From Sunxiuqinia sp. (GTDB lineage Bacteria; Bacteroidota; Bacteroidia; Bacteroidales; Prolixibacteraceae): a DNA stretch of 37,281 nt. The stretch spans positions 1 to 37,281 of the forward strand of contig JAGXIR010000080.1 of assembly GCA_024635605.1 (NCBI GenBank), read 5' to 3'. Below the pieces are notes generated by a model. That model made no database searches and had not been told where the DNA came from. It worked only from the letters and a program-made list of their open reading frames with translations. The position numbers were made by a program, and so were the translations under genes. This document shows, in pieces, positions 28,583 through 37,281 of the stretch (the stretch's first letter is position 1; each line of letters begins with the position of its first letter).

Positions 28583-29176
28583 ATGGCAATTACTAAAAAC
28601 AAAATGGTTTCTTTGACTTACGATTTGAGAATCGAAGGAGCAAACGGTGAATTGATTGAACAGGCAACGGCTGAGAAACCACTAAACTTTGTTTATGGTG
28701 CTGGCTTGATGATGCCAAAATTCGAAGCGCTTCTGGAAGGGCTGAAACAAGGCAACGACTTCAATATAAATCTTTCATGCGACGAAGCTTACGGGCAAAT
28801 TGACGAGAACGCCATCGTAGATCTTCCAAAAGACCTGTTTATGGTGGAAGGAAAATTTGACGATGAAATCATAAAAATAGGCAATACCGTTCCGATGATG
28901 AGTTCGAACGGGCAACGTATGAATGGGCTGGTACTTGAAATTACCGATGAACATGTAAAAATGGATTTTAACCATCCGCTGGCTGGCGAAGATTTATTCT
29001 TCAAAGGTCAAGTGTTGGAAGTTCGTGAAGCAACTGACGAAGAGATTGCAGCAACGGTTCAAGGTGGTTGTGGCTGTGGAAGCGGTGGCAGTTGCAACGA
29101 TGGCGGCTGTGGCTGCGATGATGAATCATGTGCAACGGAAGGCGCCAGCGCTGGCGGTTGTGGCTGTGGTTCTTAA
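28583..29176 (+). CDS. FKBP-type peptidyl-prolyl isomerase, SlyD-like, with Cys/Gly-rich tail
   Basis: MAITKNKMVSLTYDLRIEGANGELIEQ...PLNFVYGAGLMMPKFEALLEGL; IF-domain insert; tail GGCGCGSGGSCNDGGCGCDDESCATEGASAGGCGCGS. Confidence 0.92.
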   Translation: MAITKNKMVSLTYDLRIEGANGELIEQATAEKPLNFVYGAGLMMPKFEALLEGLKQGNDFNINLSCDEAYGQIDENAIVDLPKDLFMVEGKFDDEIIKIGNTVPMMSSNGQRMNGLVLEITDEHVKMDFNHPLAGEDLFFKGQVLEVREATDEEIAATVQGGCGCGSGGSCNDGGCGCDDESCATEGASAGGCGCGS

Positions 29177-29198
29177 TATCAGGAAACGAAAGCTCATA

Positions 29199-29232
29199 AT
29201 TGCTTCTGAGCAGTCAGAAGCAATATTTTTTT
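29199..29232 (+). terminator. Intrinsic terminator between the FKBP gene and aroC
   Basis: Perfect 11-bp stem ATTGCTTCTGA-GCAG-TCAGAAGCAAT followed by ATTTTTTT. Confidence 0.9.
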
Positions 29233-29243
29233 AATCGATACGC

Positions 29244-30317
29244 ATGAATAGTTTTGGACAAATTTTCAGGTTAACCTCGTTTGGAGAATCGCACGGTGTT
29301 GGAATTGGCGGAATTATCGATGGCTGTCCGGCAGGTGTCGAAATTGATCTTAATTTCGTTCAAAATGAACTGGACCGACGAAAACCCGGCCAATCAAAAA
29401 TTACAACCCAGCGGAAAGAGTCCGATCAGGTTGAATTTTTATCAGGTATTTTTGAAGGGAAAACCCAAGGGACACCCATTGGCTTTCTAATCAGAAATAA
29501 CGACCAGCATTCGAATGATTACAACAATCTGAAAGATGTGTTTCGTCCTTCGCATGCCGATTATACCTACCTGAAAAAGTATGGTAGCCGTGATCATCGC
29601 GGAGGTGGTCGTTCGTCGGCCCGCGAAACCATTGCCCGCGTCGTAGCCGGTTCAATTGCGAAGCTGATGCTGAAGCAATTTGGAGTCAGCGTTCATGCAT
29701 TTGTTCAGCGAGTAGGTGAAGTGGAACTTGGAAAGAGCTATAAAGAGCTGGATTTGAGCCTGACCGATAGCAATATTGTTCGTTGTCCTGATGCCGAGAC
29801 CGCTGAAAAAATGATTGCCCGGATCGAAGTCGCCGGAAAAAACCACGATACGGTGGGTGGCGTTGTCCAAGGGGTCATTCAAGGTGTGCCGGTTGGATTA
29901 GGTGAGCCTGTCTTTAACAAGCTTCATGCCGATCTGGGGCATGCGATGTTGGGAATTAATGCTGTAAAAGGATTTGAGTACGGATCGGGCTTTGAAGGAA
30001 CCCGGCTGAGTGGTTCAGAACACAACGATGTGTTCGTCAAATCGGCCAGCGGCATCCGAACAAAAACCAATAACTCCGGAGGAATCCAAGGCGGAATCTC
30101 CAATGGTGAAGATATCTATTTCAATGTGGCCTTTAAGCCCATTGCGACCTTGCTGAAAGAGCAGCAAACCGTCGATAAAGAAGAAAATGAAGTGACGATC
30201 AACCCCAAAGGGCGTCACGATCCCTGTGTTTTACCACGCGCTGTTCCTATTGTTGAAGCAATGGCAGCCTTGGTTATTGCTGATCATTATTTACTGAATA
30301 AAATAAATCAAAGTTAA
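29244..30317 (+). CDS. aroC: Chorismate synthase
   Basis: [74 protein letters not shown]. Confidence 0.98.
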   Translation: MNSFGQIFRLTSFGESHGVGIGGIIDGCPAGVEIDLNFVQNELDRRKPGQSKITTQRKESDQVEFLSGIFEGKTQGTPIGFLIRNNDQHSNDYNNLKDVFRPSHADYTYLKKYGSRDHRGGGRSSARETIARVVAGSIAKLMLKQFGVSVHAFVQRVGEVELGKSYKELDLSLTDSNIVRCPDAETAEKMIARIEVAGKNHDTVGGVVQGVIQGVPVGLGEPVFNKLHADLGHAMLGINAVKGFEYGSGFEGTRLSGSEHNDVFVKSASGIRTKTNNSGGIQGGISNGEDIYFNVAFKPIATLLKEQQTVDKEENEVTINPKGRHDPCVLPRAVPIVEAMAALVIADHYLLNKINQS

Positions 30318-30728
30318 ATGCCTCGCAAAAAAAGACAAAGACGCCTGTTGGCGCCACCTTCCGTAAAAGGTTTTTCAGTGTTTGGACCGAAGAACAGAGC
30401 TGAGCAAGTAGTTCTTTTCTTTGAAGAGTATGAGGTCATCAAGTTGCTGGACTACGACAATCTGACACAAGAGGAAGCTGCCGTATGTATGGAGGTTTCC
30501 CGTCCGACATTGACCCGGATTTATGAAGCTGCCCGTAATAAAGTAGCCAAAGCCATGGTTGAAGGCAAGGACTTGCTAATCCGTGGCGGTAATTTCCAAT
30601 TCGATGAGAATTGGTTTCGTTGCAATACTTGTAGTGCCAAGTTTAACATGTCTAAAGAGGATGAAAATTGCCCCGTTTGTCATTCAACTGAGACAATTTC
30701 GCTAAACGAGTATTATAAGACACGTTAG
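30318..30728 (+). CDS. DUF134 (UPF0251) HTH protein with zinc-ribbon-like C-terminus
   Basis: Sigma-70 r4-like HTH (LTQEEAAVCMEVSRPTLTRIYEAARNKVAKAMVEGK) plus CNTC...CPVC. Confidence 0.85.
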   Translation: MPRKKRQRRLLAPPSVKGFSVFGPKNRAEQVVLFFEEYEVIKLLDYDNLTQEEAAVCMEVSRPTLTRIYEAARNKVAKAMVEGKDLLIRGGNFQFDENWFRCNTCSAKFNMSKEDENCPVCHSTETISLNEYYKTR

Positions 30729-32143
30729 ACTCGCAGCGATTCACCTTCACTTTTTGCAATGATAACAGCGCCGCAGCTATCGCTCCAAACGTTAGTTGCT
30801 GTGCGAAACATGTCCAAAATCCGGTCAACAGCCAGGATCAAGCCGATACCTTCCATAGGAAGTCCGACAGCTGTTAATATGACCGTAATCATGACCAGTC
30901 CGGCCATTGGAATTGCCGCGGCACCAATAGATGCCAACAAGGCAGTAGCTACAATAATGGCTTGCTGAATGATGCTTAAATCGTATCCGTAAGCTTGAGC
31001 GATGAAAATAGCGGCAACACATTCGTAAAGTGCTGTGCCATCCATGTTAATGGTGGCCCCAAGCGGCAGGGTAAAACTGCTAATCTTATTGGAAACACCT
31101 GATTTTGATTCGACTGCTTCAATGGTTAAAGGTAAAGTGGCACCAGATGATGAAGTAGAAAAGGCGGTCAGCAGAGGCGTAGTCATATTTTTGAAATGCT
31201 TGAAAGGATCTGATTTTCCGGCAAATTTTAACAAGAGTGGGAGAACGATAAAGAAATGAACACCCAACGCCAAAATCACGGTTGCCATGTAGATTCCCAT
31301 TCGCGACATCAGCCCGGTTAAATCATCCTGATCGGCAATCACTTTAGCCACAATTCCAAAAATTCCGAGCGGTGTGAACCGGATGATGAACAGCGTGATT
31401 TTCATCATGACATCAAATAAAGCATTGAACGCTTTTTTGAGAACTTCTCGGTTTGTAAAATCAATTTTAGTGATGAAGAAGCCAAACAGCATGGCAAAAA
31501 ATATGATGGAAAGCATATCGCTTTCTGTAAAAGCCTGAAAAATATTCTCCGGAACAATTTCGATTAAGATTTCGCGAAAGGAGCGCTGCTTCTCGACCAA
31601 GCCTTCTACTTCTTCCTGGAAATTAAGATCAGCTCCGAGCCCGGGTTTAAAAAGGTTGACGAAAAACAAGCCAGTGACGATGGCCAGCACTGAGGTGAGT
31701 ACATAGTAGCCCATTGTCTTCAGTCCCAGCCGCCCCAGGTTTTTTCCGGTACCAATGTTGGTTATTCCGGAGATCAAGGAGCTCAATATTAGTGGAATGA
31801 TAAGCATTTTCAGTGATCGAAGAAACAGATCTCCCATCCAGCTTACGGCATTGATCTGGGGGTTGTGATAACTTGCTTTTCGAATAACTGTCTGGTATGA
31901 GTTGTATTCTTCTTCGGTAAGAACTTGCCTAAGATTGATTTGAAAGTCTTTCATCGTCGAAAACTGCCTTCCTTCATGCGGTTCAAGCTTTTCAATCACC
32001 TGGACCGGAAGATTTTTCTTGGTCAAATCCTTCAGTGTGTCTTGGTCAAACGTGTAGTTTGTCGGAAATAAAATACCGTAAACAATCGACAGGATCAGGG
32101 CAATCAAGATTTGCCAGTGAAGCTCGAGTTTGAATAAACGCAT
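30725..32143 (-). CDS. Dicarboxylate/amino acid:cation symporter (DAACS, GltP-like)
   Basis: TAFSTSSSGATLPLTIEAVE, GATINMDGTALYECVAAIFIAQ, DRILDMFRTATNVWSDSCGAVI. Start placed at MRLFKLELHW; the ORF-track TTG start is less likely. Confidence 0.95.
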   Translation of the reverse strand: MRLFKLELHWQILIALILSIVYGILFPTNYTFDQDTLKDLTKKNLPVQVIEKLEPHEGRQFSTMKDFQINLRQVLTEEEYNSYQTVIRKASYHNPQINAVSWMGDLFLRSLKMLIIPLILSSLISGITNIGTGKNLGRLGLKTMGYYVLTSVLAIVTGLFFVNLFKPGLGADLNFQEEVEGLVEKQRSFREILIEIVPENIFQAFTESDMLSIIFFAMLFGFFITKIDFTNREVLKKAFNALFDVMMKITLFIIRFTPLGIFGIVAKVIADQDDLTGLMSRMGIYMATVILALGVHFFIVLPLLLKFAGKSDPFKHFKNMTTPLLTAFSTSSSGATLPLTIEAVESKSGVSNKISSFTLPLGATINMDGTALYECVAAIFIAQAYGYDLSIIQQAIIVATALLASIGAAAIPMAGLVMITVILTAVGLPMEGIGLILAVDRILDMFRTATNVWSDSCGAVIIAKSEGESLRV

Positions 32144-32155
32144 AGGTTTCAATTG

Positions 32156-32171
32156 AGATTTGTACAAATCT
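32156..32171. promoter_or_regulatory. Perfect 16-bp palindrome AGATTTGTACAAATCT overlapping a candidate -7 box
   Basis: Self-complementary sequence in the divergent symporter/fucI intergenic region; minus-strand TTG-N20-TAGATTTG overlaps it. Confidence 0.55.
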
Positions 32172-32278
32172 AGCTTTTTATACTATGCTCTGCAACATCC
32201 TTTTTGTATCAAAATCTTGTTATTTTAGCAGCACAGTACAGGACAATACAATAACTCAAAAAATAATATCATAAGACT

Positions 32279-34060
32279 ATGAAAAACAGATTAATCGGGC
32301 GTTTGCCTAAAGTGGGAATTCGTCCAGTTATTGATGGGCGCGAGCGCGGTGTTCGCGAATCGTTGGAAGTTCAAACCATGAATCTGGCCAAAGCCGCGGC
32401 CAAACTCATTGAAGAAAACCTGCGATTCCCGTCAGGCGAGAAAGTGGAATGTGTAATTGCAGATACCACGATTGGTGGAGTGGCTGACGCTGCCAATTGT
32501 GCGGACAAATTTAATCGCGAAGGAGTTGGTGTTTCATTGACTGTTACACCGTGCTGGTGCTACGGAACAGAAGTAATGGACACCGATCCGTTGATGCCCA
32601 AAGCAGTTTGGGGATTCAATGGAACCGAACGCCCCGGAGCCGTTTATCTGGCTGCGGCCCTTGCCGGATACACACAGAAGGGCTTGCCCGCTTTTGGCAT
32701 TTATGGCCGCGATGTGCAGGATGCCGGAGATACTGCTATTCCCGACGATGTGAGTGAAAAGGTTCTGCGTTTTACGAAAGCTGCGCTGGCTGCGGCCCAA
32801 ATAAAAGGTAAATCCTATCTTTCCATTGGTTACACGTCCATGGGAATTGCGGGCTCCATGGTCGATGCCAACTTTTTCCAGGATTACCTTGGTATGCGTA
32901 CCGAGTTTGTAGAATCGATTGAGCTGATACGCCGCATGGAAGAGGGAATCTACGACAAGGACGAGTATGAAAAAGCTTTGGTGTGGGTAAAAGCGAATTG
33001 TCAGGAGGGCGATGACCCCAATGACCAGGATAAACAACACGATCGAAAACGCAAAGATTGGGAATGGGAAACCGTGGTGAAAATGACCTTGATTTGTCGT
33101 GATTTGATGATCGGTAATCCAAAGTTGGCTGAAATAGGTTTTGGCGAAGAATCCCGGGGACGTAATGCTATTGCCGGAGGTTTTCAAGGGCAGCGTCAGT
33201 GGACTGATTATTATCCGAATGCCGACTTTTCAGAGGCGATTTTGAATTCCTCGTTCGACTGGAACGGGATGCGCGAAGCCTTTGTGTTTGCTACTGAAAA
33301 CGACAGTTTGAACGCAGTTCCGATGCTTTTTGGTCATTTGTTAACTAACACTGCCCAGATTTTTTCAGACGTACGAACCTTCTGGAGTCCGGAGGCTGTG
33401 AAGCGTGTGACCGGAAAAGAACTCACCGGATTAGCGCGCGATGGAGTCATTCACCTCATCAACTCAGGATCAACCACGCTGGACGCTACCGCTCAACAAA
33501 AAGATGGCGATGGCAATGCCGTGATGAAACCGTATTGGGATATTTCAGAAACCGAAGCCCAGGCTTGTTTGGATAATACGCGCTGGTGTCCGGCCGACTT
33601 AGGTTACTTCCGTGGCGGCGGTTATTCTTCGCAATTTAAAACAGCTGGCAAAATGCCGGTGACCATGTCAAGGGTCAATTTGGTTAAAGGGCTGGGGCCG
33701 GTGTTGCAAATTGCTGAAGGATGGGCTGTTGAGCTTCCTGATGAGATTCACAAAACGCTTGATGTACGAACGAACCCAACCTGGCCAACAACCTGGTTTG
33801 TTCCGCGCTTAAATGACTGTGGAGCTTTCAAAGATGTTTACAGTGTGATGGCTAACTGGGGAGCCAATCATGGCGCTATCTCCTACGGTCATATTGGAGC
33901 CGATCTGATTACGCTGGCATCGATTCTTCGCATTCCGGTATCCATGCACAATGTCGATGAGAATAAGATTTTCCGTCCGAGTGCGTGGGCTTCTTTTGGA
34001 ACCAATAAAGAAGGTGCCGACTATCGTGCGTGTGAAAACTATGGCCCGCTGTATGGCTAA
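32279..34060 (+). CDS. fucI: L-fucose isomerase
   Basis: [77 protein letters not shown]-terminal [37 protein letters not shown]. Confidence 0.97.
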   Translation: MKNRLIGRLPKVGIRPVIDGRERGVRESLEVQTMNLAKAAAKLIEENLRFPSGEKVECVIADTTIGGVADAANCADKFNREGVGVSLTVTPCWCYGTEVMDTDPLMPKAVWGFNGTERPGAVYLAAALAGYTQKGLPAFGIYGRDVQDAGDTAIPDDVSEKVLRFTKAALAAAQIKGKSYLSIGYTSMGIAGSMVDANFFQDYLGMRTEFVESIELIRRMEEGIYDKDEYEKALVWVKANCQEGDDPNDQDKQHDRKRKDWEWETVVKMTLICRDLMIGNPKLAEIGFGEESRGRNAIAGGFQGQRQWTDYYPNADFSEAILNSSFDWNGMREAFVFATENDSLNAVPMLFGHLLTNTAQIFSDVRTFWSPEAVKRVTGKELTGLARDGVIHLINSGSTTLDATAQQKDGDGNAVMKPYWDISETEAQACLDNTRWCPADLGYFRGGGYSSQFKTAGKMPVTMSRVNLVKGLGPVLQIAEGWAVELPDEIHKTLDVRTNPTWPTTWFVPRLNDCGAFKDVYSVMANWGANHGAISYGHIGADLITLASILRIPVSMHNVDENKIFRPSAWASFGTNKEGADYRACENYGPLYG

Positions 34061-34091
34061 TCGCAAATTTTGAACTATTTTGGCAAGCTGA

Positions 34092-35327
34092 ATGATCATG
34101 AATCAACTTCATATTAAAGCATTAATTAGCTTCGTAATTGTCTCATCGGTGGCAGCCTGTGCTGTCGCCGACAAGAATAAAAATGAATCGATGACGTTAA
34201 AAAAAGGCCAGTATGGCTATGATTTAGAACTACTTCAGAAATATTATTCAACCGTCGAACTGGTTGCCGGAGCGTCGCGAGTGGTACTTGTTCCGGAACT
34301 GCAAGGAAGGGTAATGACGAGTTCGACCTCTGGAGCAGAAGGATTTACGTTTGGATGGATCAACCATGATTTGCTAGGTGCAACCCAATTGTCTGAAACA
34401 TTCAACCCCTTTGGTGGCGAAGAGCGTTTTTGGATTGGCCCCGAAGGTGGACAGTTTTCGTTTTATTTTGAACAGGGAAAATCCATGGAAATGCAAAACT
34501 GGCGGGTCCCCGAGGCGATTGACACCTTGCCTTGGGAGGTGATTGAAGCCAACCAGGAAACGGTAACTTTTCAGAAAACATTTCGCCTGAAAAATTATTC
34601 GGGAACAAACTTCCACATGGAAGCTACCCGGCGGGTCAGCATCATCGATCCGATCGAGATTGAAGAATATCTTCCAATCAAGATGGGCAAATCCGTTCAG
34701 GTAGTAGCCTACGAATCCTTAAATCAGCTGAAAAATACCGGTGCCAGCGACTGGACCAAAGAAACGGGGATGCCCTCCATCTGGATGCTTTCCATGTATC
34801 AGCCATCACCGGAGGTCACCATTGTTGTGCCTTTCAAAAAAGAAGGCGAAGGGCCCGTAGTTACTGACGATTACTTTGGTAAGGTTCCGTCTTCCCGACT
34901 CACGGTAGCCGATGGTGTGATCTACTTTAAGGCCGACGGCAAGTTTCGCAGTAAGATTGGCGTGTCGCCAGAGCGGGCATTGCCAACCCTGGGAAGTTAC
35001 GATGCCCAAAACAAATGCCTGACGATTCTGATCTGTTCATTGGATTCAACATCGACTGATTTTGTCAACTCTTCGTGGAATGAATTTCAGGAAGAGCCAT
35101 TCAAGGGAGACGCCATCAATGCTTATAACGATGGACCTTTGGCCGACGGTGGTCAGCTGGGGCCATTTTACGAGTTGGAATCATCTTCATCGGCTGCAGC
35201 CTTGAAGTCAGGAGAAGTCAAGATGCACTTTCAGCAAACGTATCATTTTGAAGGAGACGAAAAAGACCTGAATTTGATTTCGGAAAAACTCTTGGGAGTT
35301 TCCATCAACGAGATAAAATCGAATTGA
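34092..35327 (+). CDS. Secreted lipoprotein-like protein of a DUF6786-like family, possible mutarotase fold
   Basis: Lipobox-like SVAACA; ELVAGASRVVLVPELQGRVMTSSTSGAEGFTFGWINHDLL resembles the opening of galactose-mutarotase-like beta-sandwich domains. Flanked by fucI and fucP. Confidence 0.65.
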   Translation: MIMNQLHIKALISFVIVSSVAACAVADKNKNESMTLKKGQYGYDLELLQKYYSTVELVAGASRVVLVPELQGRVMTSSTSGAEGFTFGWINHDLLGATQLSETFNPFGGEERFWIGPEGGQFSFYFEQGKSMEMQNWRVPEAIDTLPWEVIEANQETVTFQKTFRLKNYSGTNFHMEATRRVSIIDPIEIEEYLPIKMGKSVQVVAYESLNQLKNTGASDWTKETGMPSIWMLSMYQPSPEVTIVVPFKKEGEGPVVTDDYFGKVPSSRLTVADGVIYFKADGKFRSKIGVSPERALPTLGSYDAQNKCLTILICSLDSTSTDFVNSSWNEFQEEPFKGDAINAYNDGPLADGGQLGPFYELESSSSAAALKSGEVKMHFQQTYHFEGDEKDLNLISEKLLGVSINEIKSN

Positions 35328-35364
35328 TAACGAAAATAAATGAAACTTTCTTAAACTTAACAAC

Positions 35365-36657
35365 GTGAAAATAAAAGACAAAGTCGTACCCCGGGAATAC
35401 CTGTTTCCTTTCATTTTAATTACCAGCCTTTTTGCATTGTGGGGATTTGCCAATGATATTACCAACCCCATGGTTGCTGCGTTCAAAACCGTGATGGAAA
35501 TTTCCAACGCCAAAGCGGCCATGGTTCAGTTTGCATTTTACGGGGGCTACGCTACCATGGCCATTCCTGCTGCCTTAATCATCAAACGTTATAGTTATAA
35601 AGTGGGAATTATCATTGGACTGGCCTTATATGCTACTGGTGCCTTGTTGTTTTTTCCGGCAGCGCAGTTCGAGGTTTTCGGATTCTTTCTGGTTTCTCTG
35701 TACATTTTAACGTTTGGTTTGGCTTTTCTCGAAACAACAGCTAATCCATATATTTTGTCCATGGGCTCCGAAAAAACTGCTACGCAACGGTTGAACCTGG
35801 CGCAGTCGTTTAATCCCATGGGATCAATTTTGGGAATGTTTATCGCGTCACAGCTTATTTTATCGGCTCTTGAATCGGATAAACGAGACGCTTCAGGGAA
35901 CCTGATTTTTGAAACGCTGAGTGCTGCTGAAAAGGCTGTAATCCGCACAAATGATTTACAGATTATCCGAAACCCCTATGTCATTCTTGGATTTTTTGTG
36001 ATCCTGATGCTGGTGATTATTGCCGTTTCCAAAATGCCAAAACGGGCCAAAGCCGATCATACCATCCATGCAAAAGACATCTTTAAACGGTTAATTCGTA
36101 ATGTGAAATACCGCGAAGGTGTTATCGCACAGGTATTTTACGTTGGCGCACAAATTATGTGCTGGACCTTTATCATTCAGTATGCCGATAATCTGGGCAT
36201 TCCCAAAGCCGAAGCCCAAAACTACAATATTGTGGCCATGGCTATTTTTATTGCCAGTCGTTTTATAAGCACTTTTTTGATGAGGTATTTAAATGCCAGA
36301 GTTATGTTGACCTTATTTGCTGTGGGTGGAATGCTGACCACAACCGGCGTTATACTGATTCAGGGAATGCCCGGATTGTATCTGCTGGTAGCCACATCCG
36401 CGTTTATGTCACTGATGTTTCCAACCATTTACGGCATTGCGCTTGAAGGGCTTGGCGAAGATGCCACACTGGGTGCAGCCGGATTGGTTATGGCCATTGT
36501 TGGGGGCGCACTCATGCCACCGCTGCAAGGTTTAATCATCGACCAGGGAACAATCGGATGGTTGCCTGCCGTCAATTTCTCTTTTATTTTACCTTTCATT
36601 TGCTTTATAGTGATTGCCATTTACGGCTATCGGACGTGGAAAATTCACCTGGCATAG
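35365..36657 (+). CDS. fucP: L-fucose:H+ symporter (FucP-like MFS permease)
   Basis: LFPFILITSLFALWGFANDITNPMVAAFKTVMEISNAKAAMVQFAFYGGYATMAIPAALI; FLETTANPYI; 12-TM MFS hydrophobicity. Confidence 0.93.
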   Translation: MKIKDKVVPREYLFPFILITSLFALWGFANDITNPMVAAFKTVMEISNAKAAMVQFAFYGGYATMAIPAALIIKRYSYKVGIIIGLALYATGALLFFPAAQFEVFGFFLVSLYILTFGLAFLETTANPYILSMGSEKTATQRLNLAQSFNPMGSILGMFIASQLILSALESDKRDASGNLIFETLSAAEKAVIRTNDLQIIRNPYVILGFFVILMLVIIAVSKMPKRAKADHTIHAKDIFKRLIRNVKYREGVIAQVFYVGAQIMCWTFIIQYADNLGIPKAEAQNYNIVAMAIFIASRFISTFLMRYLNARVMLTLFAVGGMLTTTGVILIQGMPGLYLLVATSAFMSLMFPTIYGIALEGLGEDATLGAAGLVMAIVGGALMPPLQGLIIDQGTIGWLPAVNFSFILPFICFIVIAIYGYRTWKIHLA

Positions 36658-36714
36658 GTGTATATTGGAGCAGGCGATGGTTGAAAGAACAGGTGTTTGG
36701 GGCTATAAATAATA

Positions 36715-37281
36715 ATGTCTATGGAATTTACTTTTAAATTGGACGAATCGTCTTCTCAAACCAAGTTACAGCAGCTGATTCATGCCATCAATGAAGCCAT
36801 CAGCAACGGAACATTGACGGAGGGTGATTTTTTGCCTTCAGTAAATAAGTTGAGCCGAAACAGTGGCTTGTCTCGCGATACCATTTTCAAAGCATACACC
36901 ACGCTGAAGCAGCGCAGTGTTATCGCTTCAACACCAACCAAAGGGTATTTTGTAAGCAACGAATCGTTTAAAGTGATGATGTTGCTTGATGATTTCAGTG
37001 CCTTTAAGGAGCAGCTTTATGGAAGTTTTCGAAGCAGTTTGCCCGAAAACTATTCGGTCGACTTGCTTTTTCACCACTACAATGCGGCTATTTTTGAGCA
37101 GCTGATATTAAATAGCCTTGGGCGATACAGCATGTATCTGGTCATGAATATTCATAACGAACGCATGGAGTCGGTGTTGAAGAAAATTGATCCCAACAAG
37201 CTGTTGATTTTGGATATGGGCAAACCCGACAGTCCGGATATTGCCTACATTGTTCAGGATTTTGAGCAAGCTTTTTACCAC
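36715..37281 (+). CDS. GntR-family transcriptional regulator with substrate-binding-like sensor domain (C-terminus off the window edge)
   Basis: MSMEFTFKLDESSSQTKLQQLIHAINEAISNGTLTEGDFLPSVNKLSRNSGLSRDTIFKAYTTLKQRSVIASTPTKGYFVSN, then KVMMLLDDFSAFKEQLYGSF. Missing from the ORF track because it is open at the edge. Confidence 0.88.
   Translation, partial: MSMEFTFKLDESSSQTKLQQLIHAINEAISNGTLTEGDFLPSVNKLSRNSGLSRDTIFKAYTTLKQRSVIASTPTKGYFVSNESFKVMMLLDDFSAFKEQLYGSFRSSLPENYSVDLLFHHYNAAIFEQLILNSLGRYSMYLVMNIHNERMESVLKKIDPNKLLILDMGKPDSPDIAYIVQDFEQAFYH

Noticed and set aside
32534-33187. 217-aa minus-strand ORF antisense to fucI
   Set aside because: Overlaps the highly conserved fucI CDS; spurious.
1-37281. 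CRISPR arrays, IS elements, prophage, tRNA or rRNA genes
   Set aside because: No regularly spaced repeats, transposase-like ORFs or recognisable tRNA/rRNA sequence were seen on reading; tRNAscan-SE and Infernal would be the decisive checks.

Overview
Chromosomal window from a Bacteroidetes, probably Marinilabiliales/Prolixibacteraceae-like (inferred from gene content, LptD/OstA and SurA gene order, and TAnnTTTG-type -7 boxes). Most of it is intact housekeeping sequence. Left to right: partial recG; ABC ATPase; PduO-type cobalamin adenosyltransferase; DUF2795-like protein; a minus-strand envelope cluster (guaB, PpiC-type PPIase, SurA-N-like lipoprotein, SurA, MoxR, OstA-like); recQ; DUF5063; 3'-5' exonuclease; RlmI-like methyltransferase; RRM protein; GAF/fRMsr-like protein; pyrI-pyrB; IMPACT/YigZ; dnaA; MCE (MlaD-like); N-acetylmuramoyl-L-alanine amidase; LptD-like; TonB receptor; SlyD-like FKBP with a Cys/Gly tail; aroC; DUF134/HTH; DAACS symporter; a fucose locus (fucI, secreted DUF protein, fucP, partial GntR regulator). 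I see no CRISPR, IS element, prophage, tRNA or rRNA. The strongest undescribed signal is the leader upstream of pyrBI (about 18060-18270, minus strand). It contains an unannotated 55-codon ORF, a compact hairpin followed by a U6 tract encoding 'NFFPLF', and a strong intrinsic terminator. The ORF stop codon lies inside the terminator hairpin, and the U-tract ends 26 nt before the pyrB start. This architecture resembles E. coli pyrL/pyrBI UTP-sensitive attenuation. Secondary signals: a terminator squeezed 11 nt before aroC; a SPOR-like C-terminal domain shared by the adjacent amidase and MCE proteins; loss of one catalytic-triad Cys in the fRMsr-like GAF protein; a His-free Cys/Gly SlyD tail; a mutarotase-like lipoprotein candidate in the fucose operon; and a perfect 16-bp palindrome over a predicted promoter.
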